A DNA stretch of 64,000 nt from Blastococcus sp. TF02A-26 (GTDB taxonomy: Bacteria; Actinomycetota; Actinomycetes; Mycobacteriales; Geodermatophilaceae): the NCBI RefSeq assembly GCF_003319125.1, contig NZ_QOHG01000007.1, forward strand, positions 124,001 through 188,000, written 5' to 3'. A program made the position numbers and the translations under genes. Positions 43,464-51,135 of this stretch are shown here, one piece after another. The first letter of the stretch is position 1. Each line of letters starts with the position of its first letter. Under the pieces are notes generated by a model that worked only from the letters and a program-made list of their open reading frames with translations, did no database searches and had not been told where the DNA came from.

Positions 43464-44195
43464 ATGTCCGCCGTGGACCGCCGCCCCGTCCGACGACTGC
43501 GCCCCGACCCGGGCGCCGAGGCGATCCCGGCCGACGTGTGGCCCGCCACGGTCCCGGCCGTGGCCCAGCTGCTGCGCGAGGGCCTGGAGCTACCGGCCGG
43601 CGCGACCGTGCTCGTCGGCGAGAACGGCTCGGGCAAGTCGACGCTGGTCGAGGTCGTCGCCGCGGCGGTCGGGCTGAACGCGGAGGGCGGGTCGGTGAAC
43701 GCCCGCTACAGCACGCGCCCCAGCGAGCCGGGCTCGCTCGGATTGATCGTGGAGCGGGGGCCCGGCGCTCCGCGTTGGGCCTACCTGCTGCGCGACGAGA
43801 CGCTGCACGGCCTGTACAGCTACCTGGAGGAGACCCGCAGCGACGGCAACCCCTCCGAGGCGACCTTCCACGAGCTCTCGCACGGCGAGGCGTTCCTGAC
43901 GCTCTTCCACGACCGCGCCACCCGCCCCGGCCTCTACCTGCTGGACGAGCCGGACGCCGCGTTGTCCTTCACCGCCACGCTGTCGCTCGTGGCCTCGTTG
44001 ACCGAGCTGGTGGCCCGCGGCGCGCAGGTGGTCGTGGCCACCCACTCCCCCGTGCTCGCCGCGCTCCCGGGGGCGCACCTGCTCGAGGTCGGGCCCTGGG
44101 GCCTGCGGGAGGCGACGTGGGACGGGCTGGAGCTCACCGCGAACTGGGCCCAGTTCCTCCGCTCCCCGCAGTCCTTCCTCCGGCACCTGACCTGA
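43464..44195 (+). CDS. Stand-alone small AAA/ABC-type ATPase
   Basis: 243 residues. Walker A GENGSGKST (near 53-61), a signature-like ELSHGEAFL, Walker B LYLLDEPDAAL and the H-loop ATHSPVLAAL. It has no membrane or partner domain, so this is not a classical transporter; similar AAA_21/SMC-like proteins act in DNA transactions or defence, but no partner gene is adjacent. ATG at 43464 lies only a few bases after GGAGAGG; the GTG at 43473 has better spacing (9 nt). Convergent with marR. Confidence 0.85.
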   Translation: MSAVDRRPVRRLRPDPGAEAIPADVWPATVPAVAQLLREGLELPAGATVLVGENGSGKSTLVEVVAAAVGLNAEGGSVNARYSTRPSEPGSLGLIVERGPGAPRWAYLLRDETLHGLYSYLEETRSDGNPSEATFHELSHGEAFLTLFHDRATRPGLYLLDEPDAALSFTATLSLVASLTELVARGAQVVVATHSPVLAALPGAHLLEVGPWGLREATWDGLELTANWAQFLRSPQSFLRHLT

Positions 44196-44202
44196 CGAGG
44201 GG

Positions 44203-44703
44203 TCAGCGCTCCTCGGCAGTGTCCGCGCCGTGCTCGACGCGCAGGCTGTGGTCGGGGTCGAGGCCCTCGAGCACCTGCTCCAGCGCCTCGCGCAGCGCGC
44301 GCGTGCGGTCCGCCGACAGCGGGTCGAACACGGCACTGCGGACCGCCTCGACATGGCCGGGGGCGACCTGCTGCACGACGTCCCAGCCGGCATCGGTGAG
44401 GACGGCGAGGTTGCCCCGGCCGTCGTCCGCGGCCCGCTCGCGGCGCACCCAGCCGCGCTCCTCCAACCGGCCGACGGTGTGCGAGAGCCGGCTCTGCGAC
44501 TGGTTCGCCCGGCGGGCCAGGTCGCTCATCCGCCGGGCCCGGCCCGGCGCCTCGGAGAGCATCGCCAGGACGACGTAGGCCGCGTGCGTCAGGCCCGCGT
44601 CGCGCTGCAGCTGCGCGTCGAGGACGCGGGGGACGAGCTCGCTGACGCTCAGCCACGCACGCCAGGCCCGCTGCTGCTCCTCGTCGAGCCACCGGGTCGC
44701 CAC
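44203..44703 (-). CDS. MarR-family transcriptional regulator
   Basis: 166 residues. Winged helix-turn-helix: THAAYVVLAMLSEAPGRARRMSDLARRANQSQSRLSHTVGRLEERGWVRRERAADDGRG contains the recognition helix (near 60-72) and the wing with DDGRG. GTG at 44703 gives VATRWLDEEQQRAWRAWL, the usual N-terminus. No Shine-Dalgarno; a TACCGT lies 7 nt upstream, so the message may be leaderless. Divergent from the GMC oxidoreductase, which it probably represses. Confidence 0.92.
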   Translation of the reverse strand: MATRWLDEEQQRAWRAWLSVSELVPRVLDAQLQRDAGLTHAAYVVLAMLSEAPGRARRMSDLARRANQSQSRLSHTVGRLEERGWVRRERAADDGRGNLAVLTDAGWDVVQQVAPGHVEAVRSAVFDPLSADRTRALREALEQVLEGLDPDHSLRVEHGADTAEER

Positions 44704-44733
44704 GCCGCAGACGGTACGGCCGCAGACGGTACG
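44704..44733. repeat. 15-bp tandem duplication in the marR promoter
   Basis: GCCGCAGACGGTACG occurs twice in direct succession, directly upstream of the marR start. On the minus strand each unit carries TACCGT (a TANNNT -10 match). The duplication therefore doubles a possible -10 element immediately before the gene. Confidence 0.85.
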
Positions 44734-44769
44734 GCGGCGATCGGCCGTCCGCGTCGACCACTCCCGTTT

Positions 44770-44788
44770 ACAACAGTTCGATGGTTGT
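44770..44788. promoter_or_regulatory. Candidate MarR operator between marR and the GMC gene
   Basis: ACAAC-N9-GTTGT inverted repeat in the middle of the 126-bp divergent intergenic region, 41 bp before the GMC oxidoreductase start. Position and symmetry fit autoregulation plus control of the oxidoreductase, in the usual MarR arrangement. Confidence 0.5.
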
Positions 44789-44829
44789 GGAACATTCGTC
44801 CTCCCGCACGTCCTGAGGAGGCACGTCCC

Positions 44830-46419
44830 ATGAGTCGCTACGACTACGTCATCGTCGGAGCCGGTTCCGCCGGCTGCGTGCTGGCCAACCGGCTGAGCGC
44901 CGACCCGGGGACGTCGGTGCTGCTGATCGAGGCCGGCGGCGGCGACCGCAACCCGTGGGTGCACGTGCCCAAGGGGCTGGCCTTCCTCGGCCCGGACAAG
45001 ATGTGGATCAACCCCACCGTGCCGTTCGGTCCGCGCCAGCAGACCGAGTACTGGACCCGCGGCAAGATGATCGGGGGCTCCAGCTCGGTCAACGGCATGG
45101 TCTACAACCGCGGGTCGCAGGCCGACTTCGACAACCTGGTCGAGCTGGGGAACCCCGGCTGGGGCTGGGACGAGATCCTCCCCATCTACAAGCAGATGGA
45201 GGACCACAACCTCGGTTCCTCGCCGATGCGCGGTGAAGGCGGGCCGCTCGGCGTCACGGTGCGGACGAAGCCCGAGGAGCTCAGCGAACTGCTGATGGAC
45301 GCCTACGGCGCCGTGGGCGTGAAGCGCACCGACGACATCAACTCCTCCGACGAGGAGCGGATCGGCTACACCCCCGGCAGCATCAAGCGCGGCCTGCGGC
45401 AGAGCGCGGCGAAGGCGTTCCTGCACCCGGTCGAGAAGCGGCCGAACCTCACCGTGGGCAGCGGTGTCCAGGTGACCAAGGTGCTGTTCGAGGGCGATCG
45501 TGCGGTCGGGGTCAGCGCCCGCGCCGACGGCGCGACGACGGAGTTCCGGGCCCGCAAGGAGGTCATCCTCTCGGCGGGCAACCTCGGCTCCCCACAGCTG
45601 CTGCAGCTGTCGGGCATCGGCCCGCGCGAGGTGCTGAGCGGCGTCGGGATCGACGTCCGCGTCGACAGCCCGCAGGTCGGCGAGGGGCTGCGCGAGCACC
45701 GCTGCTTCCCGCTGCAGGTCCGGATCACCGACAACATCGGCTACAACAAGGTGCTCGCCAACGTCGTCCGCCAGGGCGTGACCGGTGCCAAGTACCTGGT
45801 CGACCGCCAGGGCCCGATCGGCACCCCGGCCTACGAGATGCTCGCGTTCTTCCGGGCCACGGAGTCGGCCACCCGGCCCGACGCCCAGGTGCTGGTCACG
45901 CCGTTCACCATGGGGTGGGCGCCGACCAAGTTCGCCGTCGAGAACCGGCCCGGCTTCTCGATGCTCGGGTTCGCCCTGCGCCCGACGAGCCTGGGCTCGG
46001 CGCACATCCAGTCGGACGACCCGGACATGCCGCTGCGGCTGGACCCCGGCTACCTCACCTCCGACCACGACCGCGAGGTCTCGGTCGGCATGTTCCGGAA
46101 GATGCGGGAGGTCATCCAGCAGTCGCCGATCGCCGACAAGGTGATGATGGAGATCCAGCCGGGTGCGGTCGTGAAGAGCGACGAGGACATCCTGGAGTCG
46201 GGCTTCCTGTACGGCGGCCCGGGCTACCACGCCTCCGGCGCCTGCGCGATGGGCCCGGGTGACACCGACGTCGTCGACAGCCGGCTGCGGGTGCGCGGCG
46301 TGCAGGGCCTGCGCGTCATCGACACCTCGGTCCTCCCGGCCATGATCTCGGGCAACCTGAACGCCCCGATGATGGCCATGGCCTGGCGGGCCGCCGACTT
46401 CGTCCTCGAGGACGACTGA
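44830..46419 (+). CDS. GMC-family FAD-dependent oxidoreductase (choline dehydrogenase-like)
   Basis: 529 residues. FAD-binding YVIVGAGSAGCVLANRLS (4-21), second GMC signature GKMIGGSSSVNGMVYNRG and GNLGSPQLLQLSGIGP. The C-terminal active site has GYHASGACAMG with the catalytic His, and NLNAPMMAMAWRAAD. Oxidises an alcohol to aldehyde; substrate unknown (choline, PEG or other alcohol dehydrogenases share this form). ATG at 44830 with AGGAGG 9 nt upstream. Divergent from marR. Confidence 0.95.
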   Translation: MSRYDYVIVGAGSAGCVLANRLSADPGTSVLLIEAGGGDRNPWVHVPKGLAFLGPDKMWINPTVPFGPRQQTEYWTRGKMIGGSSSVNGMVYNRGSQADFDNLVELGNPGWGWDEILPIYKQMEDHNLGSSPMRGEGGPLGVTVRTKPEELSELLMDAYGAVGVKRTDDINSSDEERIGYTPGSIKRGLRQSAAKAFLHPVEKRPNLTVGSGVQVTKVLFEGDRAVGVSARADGATTEFRARKEVILSAGNLGSPQLLQLSGIGPREVLSGVGIDVRVDSPQVGEGLREHRCFPLQVRITDNIGYNKVLANVVRQGVTGAKYLVDRQGPIGTPAYEMLAFFRATESATRPDAQVLVTPFTMGWAPTKFAVENRPGFSMLGFALRPTSLGSAHIQSDDPDMPLRLDPGYLTSDHDREVSVGMFRKMREVIQQSPIADKVMMEIQPGAVVKSDEDILESGFLYGGPGYHASGACAMGPGDTDVVDSRLRVRGVQGLRVIDTSVLPAMISGNLNAPMMAMAWRAADFVLEDD

Positions 46420-46480
46420 GTCCGCCGATCGCCCGCCCCGGGGGGCGGTCGACCGATGACTCCCGCACGCCGGCCCGGTC

Positions 46481-47041
46481 ATGACCTCCATGGGACGAGT
46501 GATCGCGGGCATGACCATGTCGCTGGACGGGTTCGTGGAGGACGCCGAGGGCAGCTCCGGGCCGCTGTACGAGGACTTCGACGTCCTGGGCCGGTCCGAC
46601 TACATGACGTCCATGCAGGACGAGACCGGCGCGGTGCTCATGGGCCGGCGGACGTTCGAGATGGGCGGCGACCCCGACTCCTGGGCCGACGAGGGCTACG
46701 AGTTCCAGGTGCCGATCTTCGTGCTCACGCACACCCCGCCGGAGAAGACGCCGAAGGGCACCGACCGGTTGTCCTTCACCTTCGTGACCGACGGGCTGGA
46801 GACGGCGGTCGACCGCGCGAAGCAGGCAGCCGGTGACCGCGCTGTGACCGTGGTCGGCGGCGCCGACGTCAACCGCCAGCTGCTGGCCGCCGGGCTCGTC
46901 GACGAGCTGCGGGTCGACGTCATGCCGGTCCTCCTGGGCGCGGGCCTCCCGCTCTTCGCGGGCGTGGGGCCGCACTCCCTGGAGAAGATCGGCGTCGAGG
47001 AGATCGGCGTCCGCACCTCGCTGCGCTTCCGGGTGACCTGA
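46481..47041 (+). CDS. Dihydrofolate reductase-like (RibD C-terminal) protein
   Basis: 186 residues. MGRVIAGMTMSLDGFVED is the typical opening of the DfrA/RibD-C reductases, followed by LMGRRTFEMGG, PIFVLTHTPPE, VVGGADVNRQLLAAGLVDEL and PVLLGAGLPLF. Predicted NADPH-dependent reductase; the substrate is unlikely to be dihydrofolate because an essential folA exists elsewhere in such genomes. ATG 46481 or 46490. Confidence 0.9.
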   Translation: MTSMGRVIAGMTMSLDGFVEDAEGSSGPLYEDFDVLGRSDYMTSMQDETGAVLMGRRTFEMGGDPDSWADEGYEFQVPIFVLTHTPPEKTPKGTDRLSFTFVTDGLETAVDRAKQAAGDRAVTVVGGADVNRQLLAAGLVDELRVDVMPVLLGAGLPLFAGVGPHSLEKIGVEEIGVRTSLRFRVT

Positions 47042-47106
47042 CCCCGCGGACGGGCCCGGCGCCTGCGAGGCTGCACGGGGACCGTCCGGGACGAAGGAGC
47101 GTGCAC

Positions 47107-48273
47107 GTGGCCAACCACGGGGACTGGCAGTTCGGCATCTACCTCGAGGGGCTCACCGGCGGGAAGCCGGCGCTGCCCATGGACTACGCCACGCTCGAGG
47201 CGGCAGCCGCCGACGCCATGTCGACGGAGGTCTGGTCCTACGTCGCGGGCGGCGCCGGCGACGAGCACACCCAGCGCGCGAACGTCACCGCCTTCACCCG
47301 CTGGGGGCTGATGCCACGGATGCTCGCCGGCGCCGCCGAGCGCGACCTGTCGGTGGAGCTGTTCGGCCAGCGGTTCGCGACGCCGCTCATGCTCGCGCCG
47401 GTCGGCGTGATCGGGATCTGCGAGCCCGAGGGGCACGGCGACCTCACGACGGCCCGGGCGTCGGCGGCGACGGGCGTGCCGATGATCGCGTCGACGCTGT
47501 CGCAGGACCCGATGGAGGACGTCGCCGCCGCGCTGGGTGACACCCCCGGCTGGTTCCAGCTCTACCCGCCGAACGACCGCGAGCTGACCGAGAGCCTGGT
47601 CCGGCGGGCCGAGGCGGCCGGCTTCACGGCCATCGTGATCACCCTCGACACGCTCACCCTCGGCTGGCGGCCGCGGGACCTGGCGATCGCCAGCTTCCCC
47701 CAGCTGAAGGGCCTGTGCCTGGCCAACTACACCTCCGACCCCGTCTTCCGGTCGCGGCTGTCCGCCCCGCCGGAGGAGGACCCGCAGGCCGCCGTGGGGC
47801 TGTGGGCGATGCTGTTCGGCAACCAGAGCCTGAGCTGGGACGACCTCGCCTGGCTGCGCTCGCTCACGTCGCTGCCGATCCTGCTCAAGGGCATCTGCTC
47901 CCCCGACGACGCGCGGCGAGCCATCGACGCCGGGATCGACGGCATCCACTGCTCCACCCACGGCGGCCGCCAGGCCAACGGCGGGCTGCCGGCGCTCGAC
48001 TGCCTCCCCGAGGTGGTCGACGCGGCCGGCGACGCGCCGGTCGTCTTCGACTCCGGCGTGCGCGGCGGTGCCGACGTCGTCAAGGCGCTCGCGATGGGCG
48101 CCCGTGCCGTGGCGGTCGGCCGCCCCTACGCCTACGGGCTGGCCGTCGGCGGTCAGGCCGGCATCGAGCACGTGCTCAAGTGCCTGCTCGGCGAGACCGA
48201 CCTGACGATGGCCATCAACGGCTACCCGACGGTCGGCGCGCTGACCCGGGACGCGCTGCGGCCCGTGCGCTGA
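47107..48273 (+). CDS. FMN-dependent alpha-hydroxy-acid oxidase, lactate 2-monooxygenase-like
   Basis: 388 residues. TIM-barrel of the glycolate/lactate oxidase family: LPMDYATLEAAAADAM and WSYVAGGAGDEHT at the start, then LMLAPVGV, PGWFQLYPPNDRE, VITLDTLTLGWRPRDL, LLKGICSPDDA (FMN-contacting Lys), GIHCSTHGGRQANGG (catalytic His) and VVFDSGVRGGADVVKAL. W-R-P-R-D and the CSTHGGRQ variation match lactate 2-monooxygenase annotations. GTG 47107 has AAGGAG 7-8 nt upstream; GTG 47101 is too close. Confidence 0.93.
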   Translation: MANHGDWQFGIYLEGLTGGKPALPMDYATLEAAAADAMSTEVWSYVAGGAGDEHTQRANVTAFTRWGLMPRMLAGAAERDLSVELFGQRFATPLMLAPVGVIGICEPEGHGDLTTARASAATGVPMIASTLSQDPMEDVAAALGDTPGWFQLYPPNDRELTESLVRRAEAAGFTAIVITLDTLTLGWRPRDLAIASFPQLKGLCLANYTSDPVFRSRLSAPPEEDPQAAVGLWAMLFGNQSLSWDDLAWLRSLTSLPILLKGICSPDDARRAIDAGIDGIHCSTHGGRQANGGLPALDCLPEVVDAAGDAPVVFDSGVRGGADVVKALAMGARAVAVGRPYAYGLAVGGQAGIEHVLKCLLGETDLTMAINGYPTVGALTRDALRPVR

Positions 48274-48324
48274 ACCCGGGGGCCGCCCGTGGGTGATGGA
48301 CGGACGGCGAACGGTGGCGCATCA

Positions 48325-48351
48325 TTGGCAGTCGCCGGGTGAGAGTGCCAG
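48325..48351. promoter_or_regulatory. CIRCE-like HrcA operator upstream of fmdB
   Basis: TTGGCAGTC-N9-GAGTGCCAG. The classic CIRCE is TTAGCACTC-N9-GAGTGCTAA; each half matches 7 of 9 bases and the spacing is exact. It lies 42 bp ahead of the FmdB start, so heat-inducible expression by release of HrcA is likely. The M. tuberculosis family member Rv0991c is heat-inducible and, to my knowledge, in the HrcA regulon. Confidence 0.75.
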
Positions 48352-48393
48352 CCCGGCGTCGCCCGACCCCAGCCCGACCAGGAGCATCCCGCC

Positions 48394-48729
48394 GTGCCGA
48401 CCTACCAGTACGCCTGCACCAACCCCGACGGCAAGCACGAGTTCGAGGTCGTGCAGTCCTTCACCGACGCGCCCGTGAGCGAGTGCCCCGAGTGCGGCGC
48501 CCCGGTGCGCAAGGTCTACGGCTCGGTCGGCGTCGTCTTCAAGGGCTCGGGCTTCTACCGCACCGACAGCCGCGGCAGCACCTCGTCGAGCGAGTCCTCC
48601 TCGTCGACCTCGTCGACCTCGTCGAGCCTGGACAGCGGCAGCAGCACCAAGAAGGAGTCGACGAGTTCCTCGTCCTCCTCGACCTCCTCGTCCTCCGGCA
48701 GCACGTCGAAGGCCGCCAGCGCCGGCTGA
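48394..48729 (+). CDS. FmdB-family zinc-ribbon protein (Ruc-like redox chaperone)
   Basis: 111 residues. The N-terminus (1-55) is an FmdB ribbon: MPTYQYACTNPDGKHEFEV and VSECPECGAPVRKVYG, followed by VGVVFKGSGFYRTDSRG. The C-terminus (64-111) is nearly all Ser, Thr and Gly, hence disordered. In M. tuberculosis the homologue Rv0991c (Ruc) is a redox-switched chaperone with four Cys. Here the first pair is incomplete: only Cys8, with Gly/Lys-His at the second position. GTG at 48394 with AGGAG 9 nt upstream. Confidence 0.92.
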   Translation: MPTYQYACTNPDGKHEFEVVQSFTDAPVSECPECGAPVRKVYGSVGVVFKGSGFYRTDSRGSTSSSESSSSTSSTSSSLDSGSSTKKESTSSSSSSTSSSSGSTSKAASAG

Positions 48730-48775
48730 CCGGCGGGCGCGGGCGCCGTCCACAGCCCGCACGCGCATCCACACC

Positions 48776-48813
48776 TCCGCGGCCGGCTCCCTCCCCGGGG
48801 AGCCGGCCGCGGA
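48776..48813 (+). terminator. Strong terminator after fmdB
   Basis: A perfect 16-bp stem and 6-nt loop, 46 nt after the fmdB stop, ending 11 nt before the SAF-domain gene. It should isolate the heat-regulated fmdB transcript from the genes downstream. Confidence 0.75.
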
Positions 48814-48824
48814 CGGTGGGGGGC

Positions 48825-49436
48825 ATGGTCCGCCTGCGCCGCCCCCGGTCCGTCGTCCACCTCGTGCGTCAGTGCCTGGCCGGCCTGCTCGCCCTCGGCG
48901 CGCTGCTGCTCGCGCTGCGCCCCGGGCCCGACGAGCCCGCCGGTCCCGATCCGGGGGTGCCGGTGGTCACCGCCGCGGCCGACCTGCCCGCGGGGACCGC
49001 GCTGGACGCCGGCCACCTCGTCGTCACGCGGATGCCGGCCGCACCCGGCGGCGCCGCCGACGACCCGGCCGAGCTGGTCGGGCGCGCCCTCGCCGGAGCG
49101 GTCCGCGCCGGGGAGGCCGTCACCGACGTCCGGTTGGTGGGCTCGGGACTGACCTCGCTCCTGCCCGCCGGCACGGTGGCGGCCCCGGTGCGCCCGGCCG
49201 ACGTCGCGGTGAGCGCGCTCCCCCGCGCCGGGGACCGCGTCGACGTCCTCGCGACCACCGAGGGCGAGGCCCGTGCCCGCGTGGTCGCCGCCGGTGCACT
49301 GGTGCTCATGGCCGCGCCGCCGTCGGACGACCCGGCCGCCGGGCTTCTCCTCCTCGCGGTCGACGCCGGTACCGCCGCCGACCTGGCCGCCGCCGCGACC
49401 ACCTCGACGCTCACGCTGAGCCTGCCGCCGCCCTGA
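48825..49436 (+). CDS. SAF-domain (CpaB/RcpC-like) membrane-anchored protein
   Basis: 203 residues. One N-terminal hydrophobic anchor (13-30), then a SAF domain (44-110) with AAADLPAGTALDAGHLVVTRMP and GRALAGAVRAGEAVTDVRL, and a C-terminal region PRAGDRVDVLAT typical of RcpC/CpaB. CpaB works in Flp/Tad pilus assembly, but no tad genes are nearby, so a pilus role here is unlikely. Conserved neighbour of fmdB and mscL in actinobacteria. ATG at 48825. Confidence 0.85.
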   Translation: MVRLRRPRSVVHLVRQCLAGLLALGALLLALRPGPDEPAGPDPGVPVVTAAADLPAGTALDAGHLVVTRMPAAPGGAADDPAELVGRALAGAVRAGEAVTDVRLVGSGLTSLLPAGTVAAPVRPADVAVSALPRAGDRVDVLATTEGEARARVVAAGALVLMAAPPSDDPAAGLLLLAVDAGTAADLAAAATTSTLTLSLPPP

Positions 49437-49486
49437 CCAGCGGGTCGACGTGCCGGGTCGCGCCACGGTGTGGGCCAATGGCGCCC

Positions 49487-49924
49487 ATGCTGAAGGGATT
49501 CAGGGACTTCCTGCTGCGCGGCAACGTCGTCGACCTCGCCGTCGCAGTCGTCATCGGCGCGGCGTTCACCGCCGTGGTGAGCGCCTTCACCGACTCGTTC
49601 CTCACCCCGCTCATCGCGCTGGTGAGCGGCGGCGGGGAGGTGGGCGGCACGTTCGAGATCGACGACCAGACGTTCGACTACGGCGCCTTCATCAGCCAGG
49701 TGATCACCTTCGTGATCACCGCGGCGGTCGTGTACTTCCTCGTGGTGCTGCCGATGAAGAAGATCATCGAGCGGCGCAAGCACGGTGAGGAGGCCGGCCC
49801 GGTGGCGCCCACCCAGGTGGAGCTGCTGGTGGAGATCCGCGACCTGCTGCGGGCACAGCAGGGTGCAGGCCCCGGCCCCGATCCGTCGGGCCCCGGGACG
49901 ACGACCCTGCCGGGCCAGCTCTAG
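49487..49924 (+). CDS. mscL: Large-conductance mechanosensitive channel
   Basis: 145 residues. MLKGFRDFLLRGNVVDLAVAVVIGAAFTAVVSAF is the amphipathic N-helix plus TM1; the periplasmic loop has a Gly- and acid-rich insert; TM2 reads ISQVITFVITAAVVYFLVVLPM and ends with KK. The C-terminal bundle is extended by a Pro/Gly tail. Opens under osmotic down-shock. ATG 49487 preferred over 49478. Its stop shares CTAG with the convergent YbaK gene. Confidence 0.95.
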   Translation: MLKGFRDFLLRGNVVDLAVAVVIGAAFTAVVSAFTDSFLTPLIALVSGGGEVGGTFEIDDQTFDYGAFISQVITFVITAAVVYFLVVLPMKKIIERRKHGEEAGPVAPTQVELLVEIRDLLRAQQGAGPGPDPSGPGTTTLPGQL

Positions 49925-50622
49925 TCGCTGCCCCAGTGGGGCGGGCGGTCCTCCAGGTAGCGGCGGTCGTCGTCGGAGGGGTCCGCGGGCCGCTCGCCCC
50001 AGCCGAGGTCGCGGTCGTCGGGCGCCCGCTCGCGGACCGGCTCGGCGGGTCGCGGCTGGGCTTCCTCCGGCACCGGCCGGCCCAGGCCCTCCAGCACCTC
50101 GGCGCCGGGCAGCGCGGCGAGCACCGGCCCGGGCACCGCGAGCTTGCTGCCCCGGGTCCCCGACCCCACGACGACGAGGTCGGCGGCGGCCACCGCGGCG
50201 TCGACCAGCACCGGCCACCCCGCGGGCAGCCCCACCGGGGTGATGCCGCCGTAGGCCATGCCGCTCTCGGCGACGGCGACGTCCTGCGGCGCGAACGACG
50301 CCTTGCGGGCGCCGAGATGCCGGCGGACCAGTCCGTTGACGTCGGCGCGGGTGGTGGCCGGTACCAGGCAGGCGGCGAGCACCGTCTGCCCGGCACGGCG
50401 GGCGGCGACCACCACGCAGTTGGCCGAAGCGGCCAGGGGCACCCCGTAGGCCTCGGTGAAGGCTGCCGTGTCGGCGAGGTCGTCGTCGATCGTGGCGACC
50501 CAGGCCGCGCCGGCGAGTGCGGGCAGCGCGGCGGCGACCGGCGGGCCGAGCAGCTCGGCGTGGTCGGCCGCGGGGAGCCAGGTCAGCGAGCCGAGGCGGG
50601 GGGCGGAGGCGGCGTCGGGCAC
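49921..50622 (-). CDS. YbaK/EbsC-family aminoacyl-tRNA deacylase-like protein
   Basis: 233 residues. The YbaK core spans about 30-170: VPLAASANCVVVAARRAGQTVLAACLVPATTRADVNGLVRRHLGARKASFA, MAYGGITPVGLP and VVVGSGTRGSKLAVPG. Related proteins remove mischarged Ala or Cys from tRNA-Pro or tRNA-Cys. The acidic C-terminus (175-233) is poorly conserved. GTG 50622 has GGAGG 8 nt upstream. Tail-to-tail overlap with mscL. Confidence 0.87.
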   Translation of the reverse strand: MPDAASAPRLGSLTWLPAADHAELLGPPVAAALPALAGAAWVATIDDDLADTAAFTEAYGVPLAASANCVVVAARRAGQTVLAACLVPATTRADVNGLVRRHLGARKASFAPQDVAVAESGMAYGGITPVGLPAGWPVLVDAAVAAADLVVVGSGTRGSKLAVPGPVLAALPGAEVLEGLGRPVPEEAQPRPAEPVRERAPDDRDLGWGERPADPSDDDRRYLEDRPPHWGSD

Positions 50623-50772
50623 GCCCCGATCCTCCGTCACGCCCGGAGGCGTCCGCCTCCCGGGCGATACCGCCATTCCGCACGGGAGGTGCGGGTCGGC
50701 GGCCGGATCGGTGCGCTTCCTGGCCGGATCCCCGCTGGGCCGACCGGTGCCGGCGCAGCCAGGATGGAGGCC

Positions 50773-51135
50773 ATGATCGGCCGGTTGCACTCCGTCGTCC
50801 TGGACGCGCCCGACGCGCACGCGCTCGCCTCGTTCTACGCCGAGCTGCTGGGGATGGAGGTGAGCAAGGGCGGTCCGGGTGACGACTGGGTGGTGGTCAC
50901 CGGCCAGGGCCACCGGCTGGCGTTCCAGCAGGCGCCGGACCTGCAGCCACCGGACTGGCCGGACCCCGACCGGCCGCAGCAGTTCCACCTCGACGTCTTC
51001 GTGACCGACATCGAGGAGGCCGAGCCGAAGGCCCTGGCCCTGGGCGCCCGGAAGCTGCCCGGCGGCGGCGGCGACTTCCGCGTCTACGCCGACCCGGTGG
51101 GCCACCCCTTCTGCCTGGTCTGGGACGCCGCGTGA
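50773..51135 (+). CDS. VOC-superfamily (glyoxalase/dioxygenase-like) protein
   Basis: 120 residues. VVLDAPDAHALASFYAELLGMEV opens the first beta-alpha-beta-beta-beta unit; LAFQQAP and FHLDVFV (metal His) follow, with GHPFCLVWD at the end containing the second-unit strand. Reaction unknown. ATG 50773 with GGAGG 5 nt upstream. GTGA overlap with the thioesterase gene, making a three-gene co-translated unit. Confidence 0.9.
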   Translation: MIGRLHSVVLDAPDAHALASFYAELLGMEVSKGGPGDDWVVVTGQGHRLAFQQAPDLQPPDWPDPDRPQQFHLDVFVTDIEEAEPKALALGARKLPGGGGDFRVYADPVGHPFCLVWDAA

